The translations under genes and the position numbers were made by a program. The notes below the pieces were generated by a model, which was not told the origin of the DNA, made no database searches, and saw nothing but the letters and a program-made list of their open reading frames with translations. Positions 11,631 through 22,067 of a DNA stretch of 64,000 nucleotides are shown here, piece by piece (position 1 is the stretch's first letter; every line of letters begins with the position of its first letter). Source of the DNA: Sipunculus nudus (lineage: Eukaryota; Annelida; Sipuncula; Golfingiida; Sipunculidae); NCBI GenBank assembly GCA_026874595.1, contig CM049314.1, forward strand, positions 53,551,812 through 53,615,811, read 5' to 3'.

Positions 11631-12370
11631 TATAAATATACTTGTGTGATCGTGAATTAAAACTTACCTGAGGTTGAGAATCAGATCATACACCTAAGTT
11701 AGGCCCGGCCGGGTTATCTTTGAGGCTTTGTCTCATGTTGTTTTCTATTGTTCAGATATTAATTGACTAAGACCTCCGCCTTCAGTCTGGTTATTCTGTG
11801 ATGCTTTAGTTCAGTAGAACTGATCGATATTGCAAATTAAATGCCATTTTCAAAAGGACTCCAGTCTCGCACGGATCCTTGCTTGATGATGCTTGCTATT
11901 CGTGAAATTTAATACCCGTAAGATGTCACCACAAATCACCTATATATGTGCGGAAAATAAAGAGTTCACATGAACACAGCAGTTTCCAGGTTTCACTTGT
12001 GTATAGCTGTTAGCCACAAAACGAATGTCAATGGTATGAATGTAGGCCGAGGTGCTCACGGAGATCAGCGTGTCGTCAGCTCATTGGCTGCTCACTCTAA
12101 CATTCCTAAAACCATTGATTAAACTAGTAAACTAAACATTTCATTTATATTTCTTTTCAAATACCGATTATGAAGATAGAATGGCATTATGAGACTGTAC
12201 CTCTTTGGGAAACAAGTTTGTAAAGTCTCATAAAAAGTCAGTTGCTGATCGTGAGCACACGTCGATGAAGTGTTCAAGCGCAATGTAACCACAGATTTTC
12301 TCTGCGAACACACATACACATTGCGCTCGTAAACAATGACTTCTCTTGACAAGACTAAATTCGATATCAT
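11631..12370. other. Intergenic DNA left of array I
   Basis: No supported gene. The minus frame at 12,119-12,370 (83 codons) has no recognised domain and abuts the minisatellite. Confidence 0.5.
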
Positions 12371-13490
12371 ATGGTTGATGGTAAAAAGTATAAAATTGTG
12401 GTGGTGTTGAGCGGTGGTTGTGTTATCGTGTTGGTGGTGGTCGTGTTATCTTTATGTTGTACCACGGTGTCTGTGAAATCGTGTTGGTGGTGTTCGTGTT
12501 ATCTTTATGGTGTACCATGGTGGTGTGCTATCATCTTGGTTGTGGTCGTGTTATCTTTATTGTGTACCACGGTGGTGTGTTATCGTGTTGGTGGTGATCG
12601 TGTTATCTTTATGTTGCACCACGGTAGCTGTACGTGTTATCGTGTTGGTGGTGGTCGTGTTATCTTTATGTTGCACCACGGTGGCTGTACATGTTATCGT
12701 GTTGGTGGTGGTCGTGTTATCTTTATGGTGTACCACGGTGGTTGTTTTATCGTGTTGATGGTGGATGTGTTATCTTTATGGTGTACCACGGTGGTTGTGG
12801 TATCGTGTTGGTGGTGGGCGTGTTATCTTTATGGTGTACCACGGTGGCTGTGTTATCGTGTTGGTGGTCGTGTTATCTTTATGGTGTAACACGGTGGTGT
12901 GTTATCGTCTTGGTTGTGGATGTGTTATCTTTATTGTTCCACGGTGGTGTGTTATCGTGTTGAAGGTGATCGTGTTATCTTTATGTTGCACCACGGTAGC
13001 TGTACGTGTTATCGTGTTGGTGTTGGTCGTGTTATCTTTATGGTGTACCACGGTGGTTGTGTTATCGTGTTGATGGTGGATGTGTTATCTTTATGGTGTA
13101 CCGCGGTGGTTGTGGTATCGTGTTGGTGTTGGTCGTGTTATCTTTATGGTGTACCACGGTGGTTGTGTTATCGTGTTGATGGTGGATGTGTTATCTTTAT
13201 GGTGTACCGCGGTGGTTGTGTTATCGTGTTGATGGTGGATGTGTTATCTTTATGGTGTACCACGGTGGTTGTGTTATCGTGTTGATGGTGGATGTGTTAT
13301 CTTTATGGTGTACCACGGTGGTTTTGTTATCGTGTTGGTGGTGGGCGTGTTATCTTTATGGTGTACCACGGTGGTTGTGTTATCGTGTTGATGGTGGTCG
13401 TGTTTTTTTTATGGTGTACCACGATGGCTGTGTTATCGTTATGATGGTGGGCGTGTTATTTTTATGGTGACTACGGTGGCTGTGTTATGA
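12371..13490 (+). repeat. Array I, left part: G/T-rich minisatellite of about 53 bp
   Basis: The phrase TTATCTTTATGGTGTACCA recurs at steps of 53 bp over 13,141-13,300, with 51-57 bp variants to the left, giving about 21 copies. Each unit holds TTATCGTGTTGGTGGTGG, then GTCGTG, then the ATCTTTATGGTG phrase, then CCACGGTGG. A block of about 372-374 bp (seven units), marked by TTGCACCACGGTAGCTGTAC, appears near 12,610 and again near 12,982, so the array has higher-order structure. The plus strand is very poor in A and C. All three plus frames are open through much of it, giving long Val/Leu/Cys/Trp-rich frames (for example 172 codons from 12,371) that I regard as by-products. Confidence 0.9.
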
Positions 13491-14598
13491 ACCCTGGAAC
13501 AATCTCTCTCAAGTTTTTTTATGGTTCCTGTTCGGAGATTTTTGGCTGAGTTACAGGAGGTTGAACTTAGTCATCAGTCCAAAAAAGCACACTTAAATTA
13601 AAATCTCAGAAACGGCTGGAGCTATCATCACCAAATTTTATGCTAATGTTTGTCATATAAGTTTTATCTGAAATTGAGGTATTGGTGGCGCCACTTACAT
13701 TGATATATTTTTTACAAGCAAAAATGTAATTATAGACTCTAATAGCTTATACACTGTTTATGATAAAACTATTGAGCTGATTTGTTTTAACTTTACAAGA
13801 ATTATTCTATGGTAGGATTCTGCCAGTTTTATAAGAATACATTGGATAAATGCAGCTTAAAAAAAGCAGTGTAGCCAATTGAATAAAGAAAAAAATGGCT
13901 TTCAGTGTTTGAAACAGATTTGGCAACATGCCAAGTTTCCACATGCCAAGTCAGGTGGTCACTCAGTTCAACCAGGTGAGGTCCAGACATCACCATGGCA
14001 ACTGACCTGGCTCTGTTTGGTGGCAAGACGATGTGTCTAGACGTCTAGACGCAGAATGCCCAGATTAGAACTGGTGGAACTATATCTTTCAACTGTTTAT
14101 AAAAAACTTGGTTTGCATTTTTAGCGAACGTGTGAGCTTATGCCATGATGTGGCGGCGTCCGTCATGCGTCATAGCTATCTAAAAAAAGGCAGGAGCTAG
14201 CATCACCAATTTTTTTTTGCAAAAAAATTGGTCATCTAAAAAATTCTATCGGATTTTGTTTATTTCTTGGCTAACTGCATTTTCTTAGATTTTACAGGGA
14301 AACGGCTAAAAAAATTTAAAAATGTTCTTCTCCGAAACCATGCTGCCAAATTGTCCGTTCATCTGTCCCAATATCCCTCCCTGGCAAACAGAACATATCC
14401 CAAATATCCTAATTGATACATCCTTGCTTTAAAATGTCCTAGTCCGAAAGGTGCAGGTCCGACCCGTCCATTTTGCTGAAATCATAATGACTAAGGTAGA
14501 TATGCAGGACATAAAAGAGGATCAATATTAAATTTAAAAAAATAAACCTCCATTCATACTCCCAAACTTTGCACAGGTTCGCATTAGACCTGTAGGCC
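13491..14598. mobile_element. Interspersed-repeat DNA of about 1.1 kb interrupting array I
   Basis: The 53-bp periodicity stops at 13,490 and resumes at 14,599 with the same unit and orientation, so this segment probably inserted into the array. It contains GTGAGCTTATGCCATGATG followed by GGCGTCCGTC (about 14,125-14,164), which resembles the TCCGTC-type mollusc repeats. The phrase GGAGCTATCATCACCAA (about 13,617) has a near copy GGAGCTAGCATCACCAA (about 14,193). A perfect 16-bp palindrome GTCTAGACGTCTAGAC lies at 14,035-14,050. The ends (GAACCCTGG and CAGGTTCG) are weakly complementary. No transposase frame is present. Confidence 0.5.
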
Positions 14599-15335
14599 TT
14601 GTTATGGTGTACCATGGTGGCTATGTTATCGTGTTGGTGTTGGTCGTGTTATCTTAATGGTGTACCATGGTGGCTGTGTTATCCTGTTGGTGGTATGCGT
14701 GCAATTTTTAAGGTGTACCACGGTGACTGTGTTTTCGTGTTGGTGGTGGTCGCGTTAATTCTATGGTGTACCAAGTGGCTGTGTTATCGTGTTGGTGGTA
14801 GTCGCGTTTTTTTATGGTGTACCATGGTGGTGTGTTATCGTGTTGGTTGTGGTCGTGTTTTCTATATGGTGTACCATGGTTGCTGTGTTATCGTGTTGGT
14901 GGTGGGCGTGTTATTTTTCTGGTTTTACCACGGTTGCAGTGCTATCCTGTTGGTGGTTGGCGTGTTATTTTTAAGGTGTACCACGTTGACTGTGTCATCG
15001 TGTTGGTGGTGGTCGTGTTAATTTTATGGTGTACCACGGTGACTGTGTTATCGTGTTGGTGGTGGTCGTGTTAATTTTGTTTCGTACCATGGTGGCTGTG
15101 TTATCGTGTTTATCGTTATCGTGTGTTCCATAGGTGTACCATGGTAGATATGTTATCGCAGGCGGAAGTGGTGTTATTTTGTTGGTAAACGCACTGGTGG
15201 TGTATGGTGTACCACTGTGGTTGTTTTATCTCAGGGTTAGTGATGTGAGGCGGGAGCGGTGTTATCGTGGTTGTTCAACGCGCTGTCGGTGTTACCTTGT
15301 TGTTGTTTGTGGTGTTGTAGGATATTCCATATACT
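14599..15335 (+). repeat. Array I, right part: same minisatellite of about 53 bp, more degenerate
   Basis: Units such as ATGGTGTACCATGGTGGCT followed by GTTATCGTGTTGGTGG continue the left part in the same orientation. Copies differ more from each other than in the left part and fade out after about 15,080. A last decayed trace (TATCGGTGTTATCTCGG) may lie near 15,737. Decay towards one end is usual at the border of a tandem array, where homogenisation is weakest. Confidence 0.85.
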
Positions 15336-16186
15336 CTTAATAGATAAGCCCTCACCCCCACACTATAAGTGGGCTCGCCAATTAATGCCCGGATAATGAA
15401 TCACGGCCAGTTGAGGGGAAGGGCATAAGATTCAGTCTCGAGTTAGCGGGCCTGGAGGCCAGACCTCCAAGGCCCGCAGGTATGTCCCTTAGGGAGTAGC
15501 TGGGGTCCCTATGTTTAAGGAAAGGGAGCCTGTGAAGCCAATGGTGAAGAGAGTAACCGACCCTTCAGATCTTTAGTAAAGCGTATACCCTATGCACTGA
15601 CTGACAGTATACTGTTTTGGCATGAGAGTAATAAGCATTCTAAATTCGAACAGGTTTTTGATCTATTGGTGATGTTAAACTTAAATTCCTGTGTTGTTTT
15701 CTATTACTTGTTGGAAAACCCCTTCAGTTTGGCGCGGTATCGGTGTTATCTCGGTACTATTGTTACGCGTTGGCGATCTAATAAATTTTGGGCAATAAGA
15801 GAAAAACACATTTGCTCCTCTTTCGAAATTTAAACCAACTGCAGGGTTATGTTTGTAAACTAGCTGCTTCAGCTGGTTTGGTCTTAAAAAGTAAATTACT
15901 ACAATCCATCTTTTACATGGCGAAGCATTACGTTAAAAATTTAGAATTGTAAAATTAAACATTTATTTGTTCACAGCTTAATATGTTCTGAGTATATTAT
16001 TAGTCTGTTTCTTTCTATATCCACCACATATAAATCTCAGTATCTTAGTAACAGTCGATGCCAGGAAGTGTCTATTTATAGATATCAACGCTCACTTATT
16101 AAGGCCATATGCGGGCACCACTGCGGCCTGTGCCAGTCTGGACCCTTCCTATAAGATGATTACATACTGCAACTATCCCCGGTATC
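15336..16186. other. Intergenic DNA right of array I
   Basis: No gene was found. It contains the strong stem-loop at 15,446-15,477, listed separately. Confidence 0.5.
15446..15477. other. GC-rich stem-loop
   Basis: GCGGGCC plus GGAGG on the left arm pairs with CCTCC plus GGCCCGC on the right, with a small bulge and a CCAGA loop. It would form a stable hairpin in RNA or extruded DNA. There is no downstream T-run and no gene context to make it a terminator. Confidence 0.5.
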
Positions 16187-16385
16187 ACCCTTCGCCAGCC
16201 AACACTGGTTTATACCCTCTGACATCTCATCCCCACTCTACCCCTAGTCAACACTGGTTTTTACCCACTGACACCCACTCCCCATCCTTCCCCCGGCCAA
16301 CATTAGTTCATACCCACTGACACCCCCTCCCCACTCTACCCAAACCAATACTGATTTATACCCACTGACACCCCCTCCCCAGTTC
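16187..16385 (-). repeat. 49-bp tandem repeat, about four copies
   Basis: AACACTGGTTTATACCC-type phrases start at 16,201, 16,250, 16,299 and 16,347, steps of 49, 49 and 48 bp. Each is followed by CACTGACA and a C-rich stretch with CTCCCC. Strand is given as minus because the adjoining SINE fragment reads that way and the array would follow it. The minus frame repeating GGGVSGY is a by-product. Confidence 0.8.
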
Positions 16386-16495
16386 TTCCGTGGTGTTGGT
16401 ACAACCTGACATCTTCGGTCCCTCATCTTGAGTCTGGGTGAAAGTTCGGCATTGGCTTTCGAACCCACACCTTGTGCACAGGCTATGAAGTAAGA
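16386..16495 (-). mobile_element. tRNA-derived SINE fragment (3' part of tRNA-like head)
   Basis: On the minus strand GGTTCGAAAGCC (complement of 16,454-16,465) matches the pol III B box and the T-arm of a tRNA. Upstream of it TGTGCACAAGGTGTG resembles the variable region, and downstream lies AATGCCGAACTTTC. No convincing A box is present, so the head looks truncated. The 49-bp repeat starts right after it in the minus direction and may derive from the SINE body or tail. Confidence 0.4.
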
Positions 16496-16752
16496 AAATC
16501 TTATTAGTAAGATTCTGAATATTCTTTAGAGAAAGAAAAATTAAAGATTGGTTTGAAATTGTGTCTTCAAAATAATGCACTTGATTTGATTGAAAAAGTC
16601 GCAAGTAACAACTCTCAGGATTTTATTCCTGTGCAGTTTCTATGGATTACTCTACGTATAGTTTATCTATTGGTAAATTGATGTAAAAAGGAAGGGGAAT
16701 GCTACTTCAAGGAATATCAATTTACTAAACCGCAGAAAAATGGCAAATCATT
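16496..16752. other. AT-rich sequence, nothing recognised
   Basis: Short gap between the SINE fragment and the next frame. No feature was seen. Confidence 0.5.
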
Positions 16753-17118
16753 TTGTTCTGTGCCATAACAGGAGCCAGCAAAACAAGGAAGGATGGCAAA
16801 GCGGCGGATACTGAAGCAGGTTTAGACGCTGATGAACAAGGATTGTTTTATACAATTTATTCTAAGAAGAAAGGGTTCCAGCAAGAACTCAAAAGGATTC
16901 TTCAGATTGGATTGAGTGGGAAATACTTGAATTTTCCAAATGGAACCTTAAAGACGGTGTTTTTAACCTCCCTAGAGTTCTTTTACCTGGAACCTGTAGG
17001 TCCAGGGGCATCAATACAAGGGGATGGGAGAAAATACCCCCCCCCCCCACTTTTTAGAAAGGGGGACTTTCAATGTAATCATCCCCCTGTTATTCAGAAA
17101 ATAAAATTTATATATTGA
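16753..17118 (+). CDS. 121-codon frame, possible exon or pseudo-exon; unknown function
   Basis: The middle of this frame looks protein-like, with DGKAADTEAGLDADEQG, then YSKKKGFQQELKRILQIG, then LSGKYLNFPNGTLKTVF. A pyrimidine-containing stretch ending CCATAACAG at 16,771 could be a splice acceptor, so the upstream ATG may not be the true start. After about residue 95 the frame passes through a C homopolymer (about 17,038-17,048) and becomes Pro-rich, so the end is probably not coding. No domain is recognised and no neighbouring exon was found. It may be an exon remnant or chance. Confidence 0.2.
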   Translation: MFCAITGASKTRKDGKAADTEAGLDADEQGLFYTIYSKKKGFQQELKRILQIGLSGKYLNFPNGTLKTVFLTSLEFFYLEPVGPGASIQGDGRKYPPPPLFRKGDFQCNHPPVIQKIKFIY

Positions 17119-17825
17119 AAATGAAATTTATTGATAATTAGAATTAAAGACTTTGGTTCCGTTTCTGAGTTTACTATGAAATATTATATATCTAAATCTG
17201 GTTTAGAATTAGCATATACGGGAAACGATGCCATATCTTTTTAAAACCTTACATTTAATTGTATTGTATTTGATATGTCATAGAGATAATAGAAGGTATA
17301 TATATACATATATATGTGTGTGTTTTGGATAAATTAATCATACTTTAAGAATAAATTATGTAAATATATAATTGAAACGGTTTTGATATATATAATATGG
17401 TAAGATCTTCGAGTATTTCTCACAGAAAGGACCATTGTTGAAAAATTACATTTCTAGATCAGTTGTATCCTGTAAATATGATAAATCCTCCAAGATGAAA
17501 TGAAAACACGTTTTAAAGGAAACAGATTTTGTCTTTGACATCAACTCGTGAAAAAAAAACTGCACAACGGGCAAAAGGATCACCAAAAAACCACCAAGAA
17601 GCCTTTTTTTTAAAGAGTGAACTTTAAAGACAAAAGACCCTTGAACCGATGCCGAGGTACCTCGAAATACCTCAAGCTAGAAACAGGCATCCAGATTTAA
17701 TAATCCAACATGACCGTTAGTGAACATTGGTCGGTTTGTGAAGAAACGTGTACTGTGGTGAGGATTATAAAAGAAATCCTTGCTGTTGGGGACTAAAGCC
17801 TTAACTGGTCGCACTGTCACCCGCG
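17119..17825. other. AT-rich intergenic DNA left of array II
   Basis: Short alternating AT/GT tracts lie near 17,298-17,321. No gene was recognised. Small frames at 17,677-17,907 and 17,780-17,968 overlap the start of array II and have no support. Confidence 0.5.
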
Positions 17826-19140
17826 GAGAAGACCTGGACGGGGTGCTCGTGTCAGCAGGGTGGTATTGTTCACGGAGTGCTCGTGTCAGCAGGGTGGTAA
17901 TGTTCACGGAGTGTTCGTGTCAGCAGGGTGGTAATATTCACGGAGTGTTCGTGTCAGCAGGGTGGTAATTTTCACCGAGTGCTCTTGTCAGCAGGGTGGT
18001 AGGCCTAATATTCACGGAGTGTTCGTGTCAGCAGGGTGGTAATGTTCACAGAGTGCTCGTGTCAGCAGGGTGATAATGTTCACGGAGTGCTTGTGTCAGC
18101 AGGGTGGTAATGTTCACGGAGTGTTTGTGTCAGCAGGACGGTAATGTTCACGGAGTGCTCGTGTCAGTAGGGTGATAATGTTCACGGAGTGCTCGTGTCA
18201 GCAGGGTGGTAATGTTCACGGAGTGCTCGTGTCACCAGAGTGGTTGTGTTTACGGAATGCTTGTGTCAGTTGGGTGGTACTAGTGACAGAATGTTCATGT
18301 CAGCAGGGTGGTCGTGTTAACGGAGTGCTCGTGTAAGCAGGATCGTCGTGTTAACAGAATGCTCGTGTCAGCAAGGTGGTCGTGCTTAAGGAGTGCTCGT
18401 GTCAGCAGGGTGGTTGTGGTAACAGAATACTCGTGTCAGCAGGTGGTCGTGCTTTAGGAGTGCTCGTGTCAGCAGGGTGGTAGTGGTAACAGAATGCTCG
18501 TGTCAGCAGGGTTGTCGTGTTGACAGAGTGCCCGTGTAAGCAGGGTGGTAATGTTCACGGAGTGCTCGTGTCAGCAGGGTGGTAGTGGTTAAAGTATGCT
18601 CGTGTCAGCAGGGTGGTCGTGTTTACGGAGTGCTTGTGTCAGTAGGGTGTTAATTTTCACGGAGTGCTCGTGTCAGCAGGGTGGTAGTGGTAACGGAATG
18701 CTCGTGTCAGCAGGGTTGTCGTGTTAACAGAGTGCTCGTGTAAGCAGGGTTGTAATGTTCACGGAGTGCTCGTGTCAGCAGGGTGGTAGTGGTTAAAGTA
18801 TGCTCGTGTCAGCAGGGTGGCCGTGTTGAAGGGGTGCTCGTGTCAGCAGTGTGATAACATTAACGGAATGCTCGTGTCAGCAGTGTGGTAGTGTTAACGG
18901 AATGCTCGTGTCAGCAGTGTGGTAGTGTTAACGGAATGCTCGTGTCAGCAGTGTGGCAGTGTTAATGGAGTGCTCGTGTCAGCAGTGTGGTGGTGTTAAC
19001 GGAATGCTCGTGTCAGCAGTGTGGTAGCGTTAAAAGGGTGCTCGTAACAGCAGGGTAGCAGTGATAATGGAGTGTTCGTGTTAGCAGGTTGGCAGTTTTA
19101 ACGAAGTATTTGGGTCAGCAGGGTAATATGTCGACGGAGT
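17826..19140 (+). repeat. Array II: 34-bp minisatellite, about 38 copies
   Basis: The phrase GCTCGTGTCAGCAGGGTGG recurs every 34 bp, followed by a variable half such as TAATGTTCACGGAGT or TAGTGGTAACAGAAT. A six-monomer block (204 bp), marked by GGTTAAAGTATGCTCG, occurs at 18,587 and 18,791, so this array also has a higher-order repeat. Units decay towards 19,140. Period and core match array III: about 24 of 34 consensus positions agree by hand alignment. Confidence 0.92.
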
Positions 19141-19373
19141 AATAAATATAAGATTTATTTATTTACATGGATTGTGCAACTAGTTATCACAAGTAATGCT
19201 TAGCTCTCTCCATGGCTCGGATGTTTGCGCTCTGTAGTCTGTAGGGATGGGGGAAACAGGAGAGCCCTGAGAAAACCACCAGTTTTGAATGGGCAACTAC
19301 AACCAACGCTCATAGCAACTCCAGGATCGAACCCCCCAGCGGAGAGGGCCGAGCGTTTTACCCCTTGAATGTC

Positions 19374-19375
<2 letters not shown>
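19141..19375 (-). mobile_element. tRNA-derived SINE (minus strand)
   Basis: Read on the minus strand, this starts with AACGCTCGGCCCTCTCCG, then a B box GGTTCGATCC (complement of 19,324-19,333), then a body with GGTTTTCTCAGGGCTCTCC and TGTTTCCCCCATCC, and ends in an A-rich AAATAAATAAATC tail near 19,151-19,165. The B box, the CTCC-TTTCCCCC body and the A-rich tail are typical of animal tRNA-SINEs. The A-box end is cut at the AT microsatellite. It lies exactly at the right border of array II. Confidence 0.6.
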
Positions 19376-19409
<34 letters not shown>

Positions 19410-19434
19410 TATATATATATGTATATATATATAA

Positions 19435-19479
<45 letters not shown>
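19376..19479. repeat. Compound (AT)n(AAT)n microsatellite
   Basis: About 55 bp of AT dinucleotides is followed by about 15 AAT units ending at 19,479. The minus frame with a poly-Leu run at 19,200-19,490 is an artefact of this tract and the SINE. Confidence 0.95.
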
Positions 19480-19705
19480 CTGCAGAACAATTTTTTCGTA
19501 CTGCTTTGCTCTCTCTTTGGTGTTCGTGCTTGTATTAAAGTTTACATGGGCGGCAGCTAGTGGCTGCTAAGCTGTATGCTCTGCATGGAGCCGATAAAAG
19601 CTAGATATTAAGTCGGATGAGACTGACCTCATTGGTGATATAAACCCTTGACCTTTAACAAAAATTAAAATTGAAGAAATGTAAAGTACAGATTTAAAAC
19701 TTCTA

Positions 19706-21947
19706 CCGTAAATCTTGTTTTTATGACCGCACGTCTATTTATAACCGCACCCTGAGTTTGCAACGTCTCTTAAAGGAGCTCCCACTGAGGTCCAAATATC
19801 CAAAACCCCCCTTAAAGGCCGCACCCCGACTCCGTCTCTGGCCTGATGGGTAAGATAATTAGTTGCACGTAGCAAAATAAATCACGAGATAGCTGCTTTA
19901 ATGAAGACTAGAATAAAAAAATATTAATTACAGAGGTTAAATATGTTGGCAGATTACGTATATTAAACATATTTAACGCTCGAGATAGGGACAATATAGA
20001 TATTTTGTCCCTAACGACTTTTGCACATGGATTGGCAGGGATTTATCAGAAAAAGAAAGATTCCCCGAACGATCGTTACGTTTGAATGGTGGTTACGCAA
20101 AACGATTCTTGTATGCATCAACACGCTTCTTTGCATGTAAAAGACCATAGTATGAACACTGAATTGAGGTTTATATGTACATTTATTGAAGCAAAAAGCC
20201 TGAATACTATCCACTATTACGCACCATCACGCAGTAGCGTTCAGGGGGCGACATGATGGCTAAGATTGCTGAGACTGTCAGATTTTCAACCTGCGGGAAC
20301 TTAATCACGGCTCGTGGTATACATATAAAAACTTATATGTAGAACCTTGACATGTATATCTTTCGTGCGATATATAACTTGTTATAAAAAATCTTGGTAA
20401 TTGTCACCAAATAATACGTTTAAAACACCCCAACTGTAACACAGCGGCCCGTTGGGCATGGTCAAGCAACATTGAAGTAAATGCCTACTTTAAACTCATT
20501 TGCAGCGTTATTTAGCAACGATTATTTGTTTAAAAAAGTAAAATGAATATAAAGCTGACATCGTAAAGAGTCGCATAATGGCTGACGATCGTTTTAAAAT
20601 CAAGTTTGAGTGCCGCCATGTGCTGAAACGCCCTGGTGTTCTGCTAAGAATATTTTGAACGGCTGTACGCGGTGGGTGGTAAACAGAACAGCCGCCTAGT
20701 TCGTCCCAGTGTGCCTTGCGCGAACGCTACCTTGACAAGATGGCTCTCCACACGCGTACACGGACACTTTCTTGAGGAAAAAAACTTGCTTACCTCGACC
20801 GGCCATTTAATTTCACTTCAAAATCACTCGTTTTCACGCGTCATGTTTGCTATACGTGCGTATCTCGACAAGGTAACTTCAGTTATTTTAATATTTAGTT
20901 GAGTTGACCAGCGATGCTTTCAAACGCATCAGCAAATTGTGACATGGAGCGATGTCAACGAACGATGTGACGATGATAATACCGAAGTTACCGGTATGAA
21001 AATGATTCGAATCTTCCGAGTAATTCAAGAAATGGAATTTTCATCATAGATTAAAAAAAATATTACTTTTAGAATTAAAATATACAGTGACTTTAAATGG
21101 ATCAGCAGAATGTTTCTATACAAAATATATTGAAAAATCAGTAGCAAACAAGAATACGGCACCGCATGTAAAATCTGTATATTCACCAAATTCCATCGGC
21201 TGTAGTGACATGTTCTACCATTTATATCTACAAGCGGGTTTCCCCTCTCACACTATTTCCATTCATACAATATATTCGTGATTGTATAAAAAAAAACAAA
21301 GATTAAACAGAAGTAAATGACCGGGCTATACGCATTCAAGGATGAAGGTTTTCCAGAAACATGACATGGGGGCGAGAAGATGGGCTATTCAATATTGAGG
21401 TACATGTATCAGACATTATAAAAAATGTCAGTAAGTACCTGCTAAATTTGAACTTTTATAAAGATTTCATAGTGTTCTAAATTACATATTTTGATTTTCT
21501 GAATTATTTTTATGAACAACATAGATTCCAGGGCAATTCAGCTCCGTCAAAGGTATGACCGGTAATACCGATTTTTCCCAACAGACGTCACCACTAGTCC
21601 TCACCATGAATAATCTCATTCATTTTAATCTCGTAATAAGTGTTGTTATTGTTCAATGTTTATTGTTATTGTTTAATTGATTGCATATAATTGTTATATT
21701 TTATATGAACATTTAGACTATACAATTTTATACAATAAATCTGTGACTACTAAGAGTATTTCCTCTGTGGTGTGCTTGATCTCCTATTATCGCCCAAAGG
21801 AGCGCCATGTCCGGGAGAGAGTTCTTCTCACAGTTCATTTCTGATAAACCATCTATTTATGGCCGCATCCCGAGTTTAGAAAAAAAGTCGAGATTTTCGA
21901 TTTTGAGTTTGTTTTTAAGGCCGCGGCGATAAAAACAGGATTTACGG
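19706..21947. mobile_element. Pair of inverted termini about 2.2 kb apart: DNA transposon remnant or two solo MITE ends
   Basis: CCGTAAATCTTGTTTTTAT, continuing to 19,730, is matched in inverted orientation by sequence ending GATTTACGG at 21,947, with about 22 of the first 25 positions identical. Both ends are flanked by TA. Just inside, both copies carry CTATTTAT followed by a CCGCA-CCGAGTTT phrase (19,733 region and about 21,850), but in the same orientation. The second copy is therefore rearranged or belongs to a different element. The 2.2-kb interior has only short frames (67, 76 and 64 codons) without a transposase motif. Two independent short elements of one family is the main alternative. 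Confidence 0.4.
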
Positions 21948-22067
21948 TAATAAACTGCAACATATTGCATCGAGTGTTTGAATTAAGTGTATTGAATTTT
22001 GGTATGGGGCAAATTTATAATCAGGTACCAATTAGCCTATGTGATATATAAACTGGCACTTTCATTT

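Noticed and set aside
12371-12889. 172-codon plus-strand frame
   Set aside because: It is a translation of the 53-bp minisatellite, and all three plus frames are similarly open. No signal or domain outside the repeat supports a gene.
13491-14598. Element with true terminal inverted repeats
   Set aside because: The ends GAACCCTGG and CAGGTTCG match only weakly and no target duplication is clear, so only an interrupting segment is claimed.
15446-15477. Transcription terminator or structured RNA
   Set aside because: The hairpin is strong, but there is no T-run, no upstream gene and no covariation evidence.
19200-19490. 96-codon minus-strand frame with a Leu run that mimics a signal peptide
   Set aside because: The Leu run is the AAT microsatellite, the Tyr/Ile run is the AT microsatellite, and the rest is the SINE.
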